From the NCBI GenBank assembly GCA_937958185.1, contig CALFFN010000012.1, positions 1 through 61,225 of the forward strand: a stretch of DNA of 61,225 bases. The letters run 5' to 3'. The position numbers and the translations under genes were made by a program. This stretch comes from an uncultured Neglectibacter sp. (lineage in GTDB: Bacteria; Bacillota; Clostridia; Oscillospirales; Acutalibacteraceae). The notes beneath the pieces were generated by a model. That model was given only the letters and a program-made list of their open reading frames with translations, did no database searches and was not told the DNA's origin. This document shows, piece after piece, positions 23,071 to 32,321 of the stretch (the stretch's first letter is position 1; every line of letters begins with the position of its first letter).

Positions 23071-26000
23071 TTATTCCGGCGCTTTCATGGATTCCACCAT
23101 GCTGATTTTTTTCAGCTTGCGGTGCATGACAAGGTTGACCAAAACGCTGAAGAATATGGTCAGCAAAGCGGACCACACGTAGCTCATCGGGAACACGGTC
23201 CGCCCGAACATGACCATGTCAAGCTCCGCCGTGCGGATCACGAATTGGTGCAGGAAAATCCCCAGCACCAGCCCCACCGCCGCGCCCAGCACCGTGAGGA
23301 TCGCGTTTTCCCGGTAGATGTAGGCGGACACTTCTACATCGTAGAAGCCCAGCACCTTGATGGTGGCGATCTCCTTGACCCGCTCGCTGATATTGATGTT
23401 GGTCAAATTGTAAAGCACCACAAACGCCAGCGCCCCGGCGCAGATGATAATTACGGCAATGATGGAATTGATCCCCTGAATGCTGTTCGCAAAGCTGGCG
23501 GAAAGCTCGGTGGTAAACCGTACCGCCGCCACGTCCCGGCAGTTCAGCAGCCCGGTGGAGAGGGCGTCCTCATCCTCCCGGCTGGTGGTTTCCGGCAGCT
23601 TGCCCAGCACCATGTTGTTTTCCACCGCCTGCCCAAAGGCTTTTTCGTAAGCGGCAGGGGAGAGATACAGGTAATGCATGGCATAGTTTTCACAGATTCC
23701 TGTGATCGTCAGGGTGGCTTCCCGGTTGTCCTGATTTGTCAGGGTGATGGCGTCGCCCACCTTCCAGTGCTGCCGCTCCGCCAGCTTTTCCGTGATGATG
23801 ACGGAATCCTCCTCAAATGGAACGGGCTGGTGGTCGCTCCGGCGGCGGAACGTAAAATATTCGGACATGGCGGCTACATCGGACGGCGTGCAGATGGTGA
23901 TGCTGTCCGCAGACGCGTTCTTTTTCGGAACGATCTTTCCCTCCTCCTGCATGACGGGCAGGTACCCGGAAACCTTTTCCGTGTCGGACAGCAGCTTTTT
24001 CAGCTCCCGCCCCTCCAGCGCGCTTTCGTCCTTCAGCGCCACCATCATCTGGTACTGGTTCAGCTCATCATATTGCAGCGTCACGATATGGGCGACGGAA
24101 TCGTTCACGCCAAACCCTGTCACCAGCAGCGCGGTACACCCGGCTATGCCGATAATGGTCATGAAGAACCGCTTTTTATAGCGGATCAGATTCCTCGCCG
24201 TGACCTTCTGCGTAAACTTCAACCGCTTCCACAGAGGCGTGATATATTCCAGGAAGACCCGTTTTCCGGCTTTGGGCGCTTTGGGCAGCATCAGCTGTGC
24301 CGGCACGGCTTTCAATTCCGCCCGGCAGGCGCTGAAGGTCGCCGCCAGCGTGCAGAGGACCGCCGTCAACGAGGAGAACAGGGCATAGGGCAGGTTGAAG
24401 GGCGTTAGCGCTTTCGGGATATCGTACATGATATTGTAGGCGGTAATGATGATATAGGGGAACAGCCGCAGCCCCACCGCCAAGCCGAAAATGCTGCCCG
24501 CAATGCTGGCGCAGGCGGCATACAGCAGATATTTGACGGCGATTTTCCCGGAAGAGTAGCCCAGCGCTTTCATGGTGCCGATCTGCTGGCGCTCCTCCTC
24601 CACCATGCGGGTCATGGTGGTCAGCGCTACCAGCGCCGCCACCAGAAAGAAGAAAGCGGGGAACACGGCGGCGATGGCTCCGATTTTATCCGCGTTGGAA
24701 TCGTAGCTGGAATACCCGGCGTTGTCTTCTCTGGTAAAGAGGTACCATTGTCCTTCTTCCAGCTCGCGGACTTTGCTTTCCGCGTCCTTGATCTGTTCTT
24801 CCGCGTCCGCCAGCTTTTCGTCGGCTTCCGCCTTGCCTTCTTCATATTCTTTGCGCCCGTCCTCCAGCTTTTTCCGGGCGTCGGCAAGCTGTGCAATGCC
24901 GTCCTCATACTGGGCACGGGCGTCGGCAAGCTGCGCCTCGCCGGAAGCAAACTGCCCCTGCGCGGCGATTTGCGCCTGCCGCAGGGCGGCGGCGTTTTTA
25001 TCCAGCTCCGCTTTCTGCGTGTTCAACTGCTCCTGCTGTTCTTCCAGCGGCTTGCTCTGTACCGCCAGCTCCTTGTAGGCGGCGTCCAGCTGCTCCTGCG
25101 CGGCGTCCAGCTCTTCTTCCTGCTGCTGGCACTGGGCTTTCCCGGCTTCCAGCTCCGTCCGCGCCTGCACGCTGTCCGTGCCCTGGGCGGCGAGGGCTTC
25201 CAGCCCGGCTTTCAGGGGGGCGAACTGCTCCGCCACATCGGGGTGCAGCACTTCTAGCTGCGCCAGCGCCGCCAGCGTTCCCCGGTCGGAAATGTCCTCA
25301 GAGGGCAGCCCCACCACAGCGGCGGCTTGCCAGAAAGTGGCTTTCCCCGCGTCGATGCCGTCCAGCAGCTGTTCCGTTTCCTCCAGCTGGTTTTTTGCCG
25401 CCAGAAGCTGCTTTCTGCCGTCGTCCAGCTTTTTCTGGTTTTCGTCCAGCGGCGCGCGGACGGCGTCGATCTGCTTTTTTGCTTCGTCCAGCTTTGCTTG
25501 ATACTCCTGTATCTGCCGGTAGCCGCTGTCGATCTTCTCCTGCGCGGAAGCGGTCTGAGACCGATACTCTGCCCGGCTGTCGTTCAAATTTTGCTGGTCC
25601 CGGTCGATCTCCGCCTTGGCGTCGGCAAGCTTTTTCTCATTGTCCGCGATCTCCTGTTCGCCATCGTCCAATTCCTTTTTCGCGTCGGCAAGTTCCTGCT
25701 CCGCCTCCGCTTTTTTGTCCTCATATTCCTTTTTGGCGTCCGCCAGCTTTTCGTTGGCTTCGTCCACGATCTCATGATACCGAATGTCCGCTCGTTCTTC
25801 CCCAAGGGTCTCCAAGAGTTCTGCGGCGGCGTCAGCTTTTTCCTGATACGCGTCGCTGAACGCGCCCAGCTCCTTCGCGCCCTCCAGCGTGACATAGAAC
25901 CCTGTGTACACGTCCCGGTCAAAGGTCTCGTCCGGCGTGTAGAGGATCAGCCCCACTGTGCCCGTGCCCACTGTGGTGTGTTCCTGCTCCATGGAAAGAT

Positions 26001-26559
26001 AGAGGGAGCTTTTCGCCATGCCCACTACGGTCAGGGGGGAGGACAGCCCGCTTTCGCTTTCCTCATCGTCGTCTTCGCTTTCGTCCTGTTCGGGGGTCAG
26101 GGTCTGCCCGACCCAGTCCTGCTTTACCCCCAGGGTCTTTGTCTGGATCGCCACACACTCTCCCGGCTTTTCCGGCATCCTGCCGCTTTGCAGGAGAATG
26201 GTGTTCATGGCGGGGTCGTTTTCCGTGGGCAGGGAATGCACCCGGGTGGTCAGGGAATCGCCCTCCGAGGTCAGCAGGACCAGATCCTCGTCGTGTACGG
26301 GCAGCACGTGCTCCACACCGTCCGTCTGCCGGACAAGCTCCAAATCTTCTTCCGTCAGGCCCAGGGTGGAGACGACCCGCAGGTCGTACATATCGGTGTC
26401 TTTATAATAGCTTTCAGCGGAAAGGCGCATATCAATAGGCGCAGAAAGCAGTCCCGCCAGAAACCCGACCCCCAGCGCCACAATGGCAAAAATGGCAAGA
26501 AAGCGGGATAGCGAGCTTTTGATGGTGCGCAAAATATTTTTCCGATAGCTCGTGTTCAA
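23071..26559 (-). CDS. large FtsX-type ABC transporter permease with coiled-coil insertion
   Basis: 1162 residues, far larger than MacB. Layout: membrane helix about 18-40; extracellular region; a heptad-rich coiled coil about 260-600 (repeats such as ELADAKKELDDG); helices near 625-650, 672-707 and 722-745 (first FtsX domain); a second unit with a helix near 795-815, an exterior domain and helices near 1025-1050, 1075-1100 and 1125-1145 (second FtsX domain). This is the double-FtsX Firmicutes exporter type, probably acting on the envelope or lipids. The ATPase gene lies 73 bp upstream on the same strand. Confidence 0.9.
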   Translation of the reverse strand: MNTSYRKNILRTIKSSLSRFLAIFAIVALGVGFLAGLLSAPIDMRLSAESYYKDTDMYDLRVVSTLGLTEEDLELVRQTDGVEHVLPVHDEDLVLLTSEGDSLTTRVHSLPTENDPAMNTILLQSGRMPEKPGECVAIQTKTLGVKQDWVGQTLTPEQDESEDDDEESESGLSSPLTVVGMAKSSLYLSMEQEHTTVGTGTVGLILYTPDETFDRDVYTGFYVTLEGAKELGAFSDAYQEKADAAAELLETLGEERADIRYHEIVDEANEKLADAKKEYEDKKAEAEQELADAKKELDDGEQEIADNEKKLADAKAEIDRDQQNLNDSRAEYRSQTASAQEKIDSGYRQIQEYQAKLDEAKKQIDAVRAPLDENQKKLDDGRKQLLAAKNQLEETEQLLDGIDAGKATFWQAAAVVGLPSEDISDRGTLAALAQLEVLHPDVAEQFAPLKAGLEALAAQGTDSVQARTELEAGKAQCQQQEEELDAAQEQLDAAYKELAVQSKPLEEQQEQLNTQKAELDKNAAALRQAQIAAQGQFASGEAQLADARAQYEDGIAQLADARKKLEDGRKEYEEGKAEADEKLADAEEQIKDAESKVRELEEGQWYLFTREDNAGYSSYDSNADKIGAIAAVFPAFFFLVAALVALTTMTRMVEEERQQIGTMKALGYSSGKIAVKYLLYAACASIAGSIFGLAVGLRLFPYIIITAYNIMYDIPKALTPFNLPYALFSSLTAVLCTLAATFSACRAELKAVPAQLMLPKAPKAGKRVFLEYITPLWKRLKFTQKVTARNLIRYKKRFFMTIIGIAGCTALLVTGFGVNDSVAHIVTLQYDELNQYQMMVALKDESALEGRELKKLLSDTEKVSGYLPVMQEEGKIVPKKNASADSITICTPSDVAAMSEYFTFRRRSDHQPVPFEEDSVIITEKLAERQHWKVGDAITLTNQDNREATLTITGICENYAMHYLYLSPAAYEKAFGQAVENNMVLGKLPETTSREDEDALSTGLLNCRDVAAVRFTTELSASFANSIQGINSIIAVIIICAGALAFVVLYNLTNINISERVKEIATIKVLGFYDVEVSAYIYRENAILTVLGAAVGLVLGIFLHQFVIRTAELDMVMFGRTVFPMSYVWSALLTIFFSVLVNLVMHRKLKKISMVESMKAPE

Positions 26560-26632
26560 GCGGCGGTCTCCTTTCCGAATTTCTCTGGTCCTAACATGAC
26601 CGGCAATTCCTGCGGAACAGGGAAAGCCTGAT

Positions 26633-27337
26633 TTACCATTCGATCTCTTCCACCGGGGTGGGGTGGGCGTTCACCTCATTGGAGATGACCTGCCCGCTGT
26701 TTATGCGGATCACCCGATCCGCCATGGCGGTCAGCGCGCTGTTGTGGGTGATGACCAGCACGGTCCGCCCGGTGCTCCGGCAGGTGTCCTGCAGCAGCTT
26801 CAGTACGGATTTCCCCGTCTTGTAGTCCAGCGCGCCGGTGGGCTCGTCGCACAGCAGGATTTTCGGGTTCTTTGCCAGCGCCCTGGCAATGGAGACCCGC
26901 TGCTGCTCGCCGCCGGAAAGCTGTGCCGGGAAATTTTTCAGACGGTCGCCCAGCCCCACGCCCTTCAGCGTTTCGGCAGCGTCCAGGGGCTTCCGGCAGA
27001 TCTCGCTTGCCAGCTCCACATTTTCCAAAGCCGTCAGGTTCTGCACCAGATTGTAGAACTGGAACACGAACCCAACGTCGTACCGCCGGTAGGTGGTCAG
27101 CTGCTTCGGGGTGTAGGCGCTGATCAGCTCCCCGTCCAGCAGGATTTTTCCCTCGTCACAGGTATCCATGCCGCCCAGCATATTGAGCACGGTGGTTTTT
27201 CCCGCCCCGGAGGGACCCACAATAATGCAGAATTCGCCTTTTTCCACAAAGAAGCTGATGTGGTCCGCCGCAGCGATCCTGTTTTCTCCCATGGTGTAAT
27301 ATTTGCATACGCCGTCAAATTCGATAAAATGAGCCAC
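26633..27337 (-). CDS. ABC transporter ATP-binding protein (LolD/MacB type)
   Basis: 234 residues. Walker A GPSGAGKTT, signature LSGGEQQRV, Walker B ILLCDEPTGALD and H-loop VITHN are complete; VGFVFQFYNL is the Q-loop typical of the MacB/LolD group. GTG 27337 is chosen because AAAGGAG ends 8 nt upstream; the frame is open for another 87 codons but without an RBS. It drives the large permease encoded next. Confidence 0.94.
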   Translation of the reverse strand: MAHFIEFDGVCKYYTMGENRIAAADHISFFVEKGEFCIIVGPSGAGKTTVLNMLGGMDTCDEGKILLDGELISAYTPKQLTTYRRYDVGFVFQFYNLVQNLTALENVELASEICRKPLDAAETLKGVGLGDRLKNFPAQLSGGEQQRVSIARALAKNPKILLCDEPTGALDYKTGKSVLKLLQDTCRSTGRTVLVITHNSALTAMADRVIRINSGQVISNEVNAHPTPVEEIEW

Positions 27338-27375
27338 GCAGCTGTCTCCTTTCCGAGGGTGCCGATGATAAGGAT

Positions 27376-27381
27376 AGTATA
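27376..27381 (-). promoter_or_regulatory. -10 element of the ABC exporter operon
   Basis: TATACT on the minus strand, about 40 bp before GTG 27337. No good -35. Confidence 0.45.
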
Positions 27382-27473
27382 AACAATAAATTTTACGAAA
27401 GTATGAAGTTGCGCCCCGCTTTTTTCGGGAAGCCTTCCCTGAGCTTTCCATGCAAAACGGCGAAGCGCCCTGC

Positions 27474-28016
27474 TCACAAAAATTCCGAGCCGGGCTTTCT
27501 CTGCTTTGCGGCAGCCCAGTCAAATTCCCGCAGCTCGCCTTTGCAGGAAAGCGCCGGAAAGTCCCATTGCCGCAGCACCTCAAATACGCCGATGGCAACG
27601 GAATTGGATAGGTTTAAGCTTCGGGCGCTGTCCATCATGGGAATGCGCACACAGCTTTCCCTGTGCTCAAACAGCAAACGCTCCGGCAGCCCGGCGGATT
27701 CCTTCCCGAAAAAAAGATAGCAGTTGTCGGGGTAGGAAATATCGGTGTAACGGTTCTGGGCTTTTGTGGAGAAAAAGTAAAACGCCCCTGTGTTTTTTGC
27801 AAAGAAATCGGATAAGCTATCGTAATAGGAAAGGGTCAAATACTGCCAGTAATCCAGCCCGGCATGGCGCAGCTTTTTGTCCTCCGGCAAAAAGCCCATG
27901 GGACCCACAAGGTGCAGCGCCGCCCCGGTGACCGCGCAGGTGCGGGCGATATTCCCGGTGTTTTGGGGAATTTCCGGCTCGACCAGAACAATGTTCAAAT
28001 TTGACAAAAGAGACAC
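27474..28016 (-). CDS. trmL: tRNA (cytidine/uridine-34 2'-O)-methyltransferase
   Basis: Up to 180 residues, SPOUT-fold methyltransferase acting on the wobble base of tRNA-Leu. Seen: NIVLVEPEIPQNTGNIART, FFGKESAGLPE (SAM knot) and IPM-DSARSLNLSNSVAI, all diagnostic for TrmL/YibK. The start is uncertain: GTG 28016 touches the AAAGG Shine-Dalgarno, while TTG 28007 is spaced 10 nt from it and gives the more usual N-terminus. Upstream is a divergent small gene. Confidence 0.93.
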   Translation of the reverse strand: MSLLSNLNIVLVEPEIPQNTGNIARTCAVTGAALHLVGPMGFLPEDKKLRHAGLDYWQYLTLSYYDSLSDFFAKNTGAFYFFSTKAQNRYTDISYPDNCYLFFGKESAGLPERLLFEHRESCVRIPMMDSARSLNLSNSVAIGVFEVLRQWDFPALSCKGELREFDWAAAKQRKPGSEFL

Positions 28017-28137
28017 ACCTTTCTATTGCTCGGAAAGAACTTTTTTCGCATAAACAAAGGAGGAAGCGGGAATCATGGAAGTGAAAGCAGTGCTGAAGCT
28101 GCTCAAATGTATTCTGATTTTGTGGAGGTTCAAAATA

Positions 28138-28329
28138 ATGGCGAAGCAGGTAATGAACGTGGCAAAGGGCATCGGCATGGGCGTGCTGGCAGGCGCGGCG
28201 GTAGCGGCGATCGGTACGAAAGCCATGAACGGCACGCACAAAAAGGCAAAGGTCATGAAAAAGAACGCCGGAAAAGCGATCCACACCGTCGGGAACCTGA
28301 TCGGCGACGTGGAGAAAATGCTGAAGTAA
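28138..28329 (+). CDS. small hypothetical, amphipathic with one hydrophobic segment
   Basis: 63 residues, with a glycine/alanine-rich hydrophobic segment (GIGMGVLAGAAVAAIG, about 9-24) followed by a basic helix. It resembles YtxH-like small proteins in layout only. ATG 28138 has TGGAGG at 9 nt; an in-frame ATG at 28075 with AAGGAGG would give 84 residues. Confidence 0.55.
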   Translation: MAKQVMNVAKGIGMGVLAGAAVAAIGTKAMNGTHKKAKVMKKNAGKAIHTVGNLIGDVEKMLK

Positions 28330-28337
28330 AGTTCTTT

Positions 28338-28373
28338 GAAAAAATCCTTTTCTGCAAAGAAAAGGATTTTTTC
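28338..28373. terminator. bidirectional terminator
   Basis: GAAAAAATCCTTTTCT pairs with AGAAAAGGATTTTTTC around a 4-nt loop, between convergent genes. Confidence 0.9.
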
Positions 28374-28397
28374 ATGGGAAAAAGCTTCCCACCGCTG

Positions 28398-30035
28398 TCA
28401 GTTGTGGTCCGGCGGGGCGCCTGCAAAGGGATCGGCAGTCTCCATATCCCGCTGCTTCTGGTACAAAATGCCGTTGTGGTACTTGTCGTCCTTCCATTCG
28501 CCGTCAAAGACGATGGCGCCGTTTAAGTCAAATTCCGTGCCGTGCCCGCTGCGTTTGCCGTCCTTCCAGCCGCCGTAATACAGCAGGTTTCCGTTTGCAT
28601 CGAAAGCGGCGCCCAGCCCGGCAGGCTCGCCGTCCTCCCATTTGCCCACAAATATCGTGCCGTCCGCCTGGCGGAAGGAGACCCCGGCGCCCTGTTTTTT
28701 GCCGTTTATCATGTGCCCGCCGTAGCGGAGGTTCCCGTCCTTGTCGAACAGGGAAATAAACCCGCCCGGCTGCCCGTTTTCCCATTTCGCAATGTGCAGG
28801 GCATGGTCGCTTTCCCGGAAGGAAACGCCCAGGCCGTCCCGCTTGTCGTTTTTCCAGAAGCCCGCGTAGCACAGGCTGCCGTTTTTGTAAAAATGAGAGC
28901 CAAAGCCCTCCCGCTTGCCGTCCAGATATTCCCCGCGGTATACCGCCGTTTCGCCGGTGGTCTTCCTCTCTGCGGGAACAGCTTTTTCCGGCGGGACCAC
29001 CTGCCCGTTCTGCACCTCGTAATGCTCTGCCTTTGGGGTGGAAGCTTCCACCGGCTGTACCTCGCCGTCGGCGATGACCGCCGCGATCTCCCCGGCGTTC
29101 TCCAGTCCCGCCGCCTTTCTGGCAGCCTGCAGGATCTGCTTTTCCCGGGAAATGGGAGTTTCCGCCGCAGGCTGCTCTTCCAGGGCGGGCACATCGTGGA
29201 ATTCCTCCGTATCCGTGTTGTCCGGCGGGGAGGGGAGGGCGGCGGCTTCCGCTGTTTCCTGTCCCGGCTCCACCCTGGCGTATTCCTCCAGGCTGGTAAA
29301 GGTCACGGCCGTTTCTTCCTCGCCGGGCTCGGCGGCAAGGGCGCCGTCCCTGATCTCCCAGGCGGGCATCAGCATGATGGTGCCATCTTTGATCTCGTCC
29401 AGCGCCACCTTCCGCGCCTGCGCTTCCTTTTTGGGGCAGTAGCAGAACTCTCCCTCCGCTGTGGAAACGATCAGCATGGGTTCGCCGAATTTTGCGTTGA
29501 CGATGCTCTGCTCCGCCGTGCCCGCAAGATAGGGCAGAGGGTGCAGCTCCGTAGAGCGGTAGCGCTTCTGCTCCGCGTCCCGGTCAAAGCGCTCGATCAC
29601 GTCGAAAGCGTCCTTTGGCTTAAAAATGATCTGGGCAGTGGAACTGTTCCACGGCTCGTAATATTCCGATTTCAGCCAGACCTGGTTCCTGTTGAAAAAC
29701 ACCCGGCTGGTGATGATGCCCCGAAAGTCCCGATAGACCACGGAATAGCCGTTGCGCTGGTCGAAGGCTTCCTCCAGCGCCACTTTCCCGGCGGATTTTT
29801 TCCAATACAGCCCATGGCGGTACAGCTTGCCCTTCAGCTTCCCGTCGAAGCCCTTGATGACCTCGCTTTTTCCCACCCGGACGGTCTTCCTGCCGTTTGT
29901 GAAGAATTTTTTCCGCGCGGCGGCAAGCTCTCCCTGCAAGCTGTCCAGATTGTCCCGCTCCGGGAAGCAGACGCTGTATACATTGCGTCCCAGCAGGCTG
30001 GAACCCATTGCGGTGGTCGTATTACTGTGATCCAT
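28398..30035 (-). CDS. MORN-repeat protein
   Basis: 545 residues. Three parts: an N-terminal region (1-240) with aromatic-rich segments such as RNGYSVVYRDFRG, no recognised family; a Pro/Glu/Ala-rich linker (about 240-360); and MORN repeats from about 366 to 530 (YRGEYLDGKREGFG, YAGFWKNDKRDGLG, YGGWKDGKRSGHG and similar). MORN repeats often serve as scaffolds or bind lipids. No signal peptide. ATG 30035 follows GGGAGAATCGCT; clear promoter at 30059-30087. Confidence 0.85.
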   Translation of the reverse strand: MDHSNTTTAMGSSLLGRNVYSVCFPERDNLDSLQGELAAARKKFFTNGRKTVRVGKSEVIKGFDGKLKGKLYRHGLYWKKSAGKVALEEAFDQRNGYSVVYRDFRGIITSRVFFNRNQVWLKSEYYEPWNSSTAQIIFKPKDAFDVIERFDRDAEQKRYRSTELHPLPYLAGTAEQSIVNAKFGEPMLIVSTAEGEFCYCPKKEAQARKVALDEIKDGTIMLMPAWEIRDGALAAEPGEEETAVTFTSLEEYARVEPGQETAEAAALPSPPDNTDTEEFHDVPALEEQPAAETPISREKQILQAARKAAGLENAGEIAAVIADGEVQPVEASTPKAEHYEVQNGQVVPPEKAVPAERKTTGETAVYRGEYLDGKREGFGSHFYKNGSLCYAGFWKNDKRDGLGVSFRESDHALHIAKWENGQPGGFISLFDKDGNLRYGGHMINGKKQGAGVSFRQADGTIFVGKWEDGEPAGLGAAFDANGNLLYYGGWKDGKRSGHGTEFDLNGAIVFDGEWKDDKYHNGILYQKQRDMETADPFAGAPPDHN

Positions 30036-30058
30036 AGCGATTCTCCCATTCCCAAATA

Positions 30059-30087
30059 GAGATATGCTCTTGATATAGCGCGGTCAA
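30059..30087 (-). promoter_or_regulatory. promoter of the MORN gene
   Basis: TTGACC-N17-TATCTC on the minus strand. Confidence 0.6.
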
Positions 30088-30172
30088 TAGTTCTTATTAG
30101 TATATCACAAAAATCGCCCATGCAAAACCCAAAAGCGTGAAAAATTTTATTTTTCCGCAAATTTCCGTTTTT

Positions 30173-30203
30173 TTGTGGCTTTCTTTCCAAAAAAGACTAT
30201 AAT
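30173..30203 (+). promoter_or_regulatory. promoter of mscS
   Basis: Consensus TATAAT at 30198-30203 with TTGTGG 19 bp upstream; 40 bp before the start codon. Confidence 0.55.
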
Positions 30204-30242
30204 AAAGACATTCTTCTCCGAAAACACAAGGGGGCTGTTGCC

Positions 30243-31064
30243 ATGAATTGGTCTTGGGAAAATTTTTGGGAATCGGTGCTGCGCTGGCTTCAGGGCTTTG
30301 CCGGGAATATCCTGCTGGCGGCGGTGATCTTTTTTGCGGGCTGGCTGCTGGCGCGCCTTGCGTCACGGCTGACGAAAAAAACCATCTCCAGGGGAAGGCT
30401 TGACCCGCTGATGATAAGCTTCATCGGCTCGCTGGTCAAGGCGCTGGTGCTGCTGGTAGCGTTCGTCAGCGCCATCGCCCAGCTGGGGATCAATATCACC
30501 TCCCTGATCGCCGCCCTGGGCGCGGCGGGTCTGACCGCCAGCTTTGCCCTGCAGGGAAGCCTGTCCAATCTTGTCAGCGGGATACAGATCATCTTTACGA
30601 AGCCCTTCAAAATGGGAGATTATCTGGCATTCGGGAATTATGAGGGCACGGTCAAGCGCATCGAGATACTCTATACCATATTGTCCACCTTCGACAACAA
30701 GGAGGTCATCGTGCCCAATTCCCAGATCACCGGCGGCGTGGTGGTGAATTACACCAGCAACGGCACCCGCCGGCTGGATCTGAGCTACGGCATTTCCTAT
30801 CAGGCGGATATCGAACAGGCGAAAGCGGTGCTCCAAAAGCTGATCGAGCAGGACAGCCGCGTGCTGCAAGCCCCGGCGCCCCAGGTGGTGGTAGGGGAGT
30901 GGAGAGACAGCTCCGTCACGCTGGCGGCAAAGGTCTGGTGCCGCCACGAGGACTATTGGAACCTGTACTATTCCATGCAGGAATCGGTCAAGAAAGCCTT
31001 TGACGAAGCGGGCATCACGATCCCGTTCCCCCAGCTGGACGTTCATCTGGAAGCCCGGAAGTAA
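30243..31064 (+). CDS. mscS: small-conductance mechanosensitive channel
   Basis: 273 residues. Three membrane helices (about 18-42, 58-82, 88-121); the third, pore-lining helix has the Gly/Ala-rich GAAGLTASFALQGSLSNLVSG pattern interrupted after ASFAL, and is followed by the KPFKMGD loop, both MscS hallmarks. The C-terminal beta and alpha/beta cage follows (PNSQITGGVVVN). It opens on hypo-osmotic shock. Its last 50 bp overlap the convergent 3' end of the spoIID-like gene. Confidence 0.95.
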   Translation: MNWSWENFWESVLRWLQGFAGNILLAAVIFFAGWLLARLASRLTKKTISRGRLDPLMISFIGSLVKALVLLVAFVSAIAQLGINITSLIAALGAAGLTASFALQGSLSNLVSGIQIIFTKPFKMGDYLAFGNYEGTVKRIEILYTILSTFDNKEVIVPNSQITGGVVVNYTSNGTRRLDLSYGISYQADIEQAKAVLQKLIEQDSRVLQAPAPQVVVGEWRDSSVTLAAKVWCRHEDYWNLYYSMQESVKKAFDEAGITIPFPQLDVHLEARK

Positions 31065-32127
31065 GCTCCGCCCCGGGATAGTAGTAGCTCAGGATTTCGC
31101 GGTAGGTTTTTCCCCGTTTTGCCAGATAAGCCGCCCCCGCCTGGCTCATGCCCACGCCGTGCCCCCAGCCGTGGACGGTAAAATGGAACGCGCCGTCTTC
31201 ATACTTCACCTGGAAGCAGGCGCTCCGCAGGGAGAACGCGCCGCGCAGTTGACCGCCGGAAACGGTCGCGCCCCCCAGCACGGCGGAGCTGACATAGCCG
31301 GAGGGAGTGTATTCGATCTCAGAAAACCAATTTGCCGCGTCGCCGGAAAGCTCCGGCGGTGTTTCTGTAAAATAGGAAGCGGCGGCGCTTTTCAGCTCCT
31401 CGGCGCTCAGGGTGACGCTGCTCAAATACCCGCTGCTGAACAAATCCCCCGGGCTTGCCACCGCCTGTAAATAGGGCAGGCTGCCGCCCCAAACGTTTTC
31501 ACAGGCTTCCGTAGCCCCGGCGGAAATGGCAAAATACGATGCTAAAATGGGCTCGCCGTTCCAGGTCAGAAGCTCCCCGGATACTGCTTCGACGGCCTTT
31601 TGCAGGACTGCCAGATTGTCCTCGAAATCCTCGCCCCAGCGGTCCCGCATGGTCTCCTCCGGGACCCAGACCTGCCAGCTTTCGCTGTCGCAGTCGATGA
31701 CCTCTCCCGCCGCCCGCTTCCGGCAGAACAGGGTGTAGCAGGCGACCGCCTGGGCTTTCAGCGCTTCCGCCGGGGCGGAAAGGTCCATTTCACAGGCGAC
31801 CGCGGCGGGCAGCAGCGTGCTTCTGGGTACGCTCACTGTTTTCCCGGTGGCATGGTCGAGCAGCGTAAAAACGTCTGTTTCTTCGCTGCTTTTGTCTGCG
31901 TTCCCCTGCCCGGGCGGCTCCAAAAATCCCGGAGCTGCCGTAGGCGCTTCCGGCTCATTGGAAGCGGAGACCTGCCTTTCCGCGGGCTTTGGAGCAGCTT
32001 TCGGTTTTTCCTTTTGAAGCTTTCCGAGACCGTACACGCCCAAGGGCAGCAGGGCGATCAGGGCATAGACCAGAAGAAAAGCGGTCCCCATTTGCCGCAA
32101 GCCGTTTTTTTGTTTTTGTTCCTGCAT
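31015..32127 (-). CDS. spoIID: SpoIID/LytB-type stage II sporulation protein D
   Basis: 370 residues. An N-terminal membrane anchor (about 14-34) and a Pro-rich linker are followed by the SpoIID/LytB domain (about 85-355): VPLTAEV-like VPRSTLLPAAVACEM, LKAQAVACYT, and the conserved HGWGHGVGMSQAGA near 328-341 that carries active-site residues. SpoIID is the lytic transglycosylase driving engulfment with SpoIIM and SpoIIP. ATG 32127 follows AAGGAG; the frame is open upstream into the citrate synthase promoter but has no RBS. Some SpoIID homologues are not sporulation-specific. Confidence 0.9.
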   Translation of the reverse strand: MQEQKQKNGLRQMGTAFLLVYALIALLPLGVYGLGKLQKEKPKAAPKPAERQVSASNEPEAPTAAPGFLEPPGQGNADKSSEETDVFTLLDHATGKTVSVPRSTLLPAAVACEMDLSAPAEALKAQAVACYTLFCRKRAAGEVIDCDSESWQVWVPEETMRDRWGEDFEDNLAVLQKAVEAVSGELLTWNGEPILASYFAISAGATEACENVWGGSLPYLQAVASPGDLFSSGYLSSVTLSAEELKSAAASYFTETPPELSGDAANWFSEIEYTPSGYVSSAVLGGATVSGGQLRGAFSLRSACFQVKYEDGAFHFTVHGWGHGVGMSQAGAAYLAKRGKTYREILSYYYPGAELTSGLPDERPAGGTGS

Positions 32128-32250
32128 GATAAAACACTCCTTTTTACATAAATTCATGTCATTTATTTCAAAATGATCGCTGATTTCTTCAAAAATGGCG
32201 TAAAAAATAGATGAAAATGAAATTTTTTCTGCAAAACGATTCTTATTTGG

Positions 32251-32279
32251 TTGACTTATCGTGCCGCCCGCGGTACAAT
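32251..32279 (+). promoter_or_regulatory. sigma-A promoter of citrate synthase
   Basis: TTGACT-N17-TACAAT, 43 bp before ATG 32322. Confidence 0.8.
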
Positions 32280-32321
32280 CAAACAACAGGCGTCGATTCA
32301 TTTGGAAAGGGGAGAGCGGCG

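Noticed and set aside
22561..24408. 615-codon + strand open frame
   Set aside because: It is antisense to the P-loop gene and the large ABC permease, has no RBS or family resemblance, and consists of GC-rich frame shadow.
24760..25780. Periodic DNA repeats in the ABC permease gene
   Set aside because: They encode heptads of a coiled coil; repetition comes from the protein, not a mobile repeat.
28542..30059. 505-codon + strand open frame
   Set aside because: Antisense to the MORN gene, whose MORN repeats are clear; no RBS.
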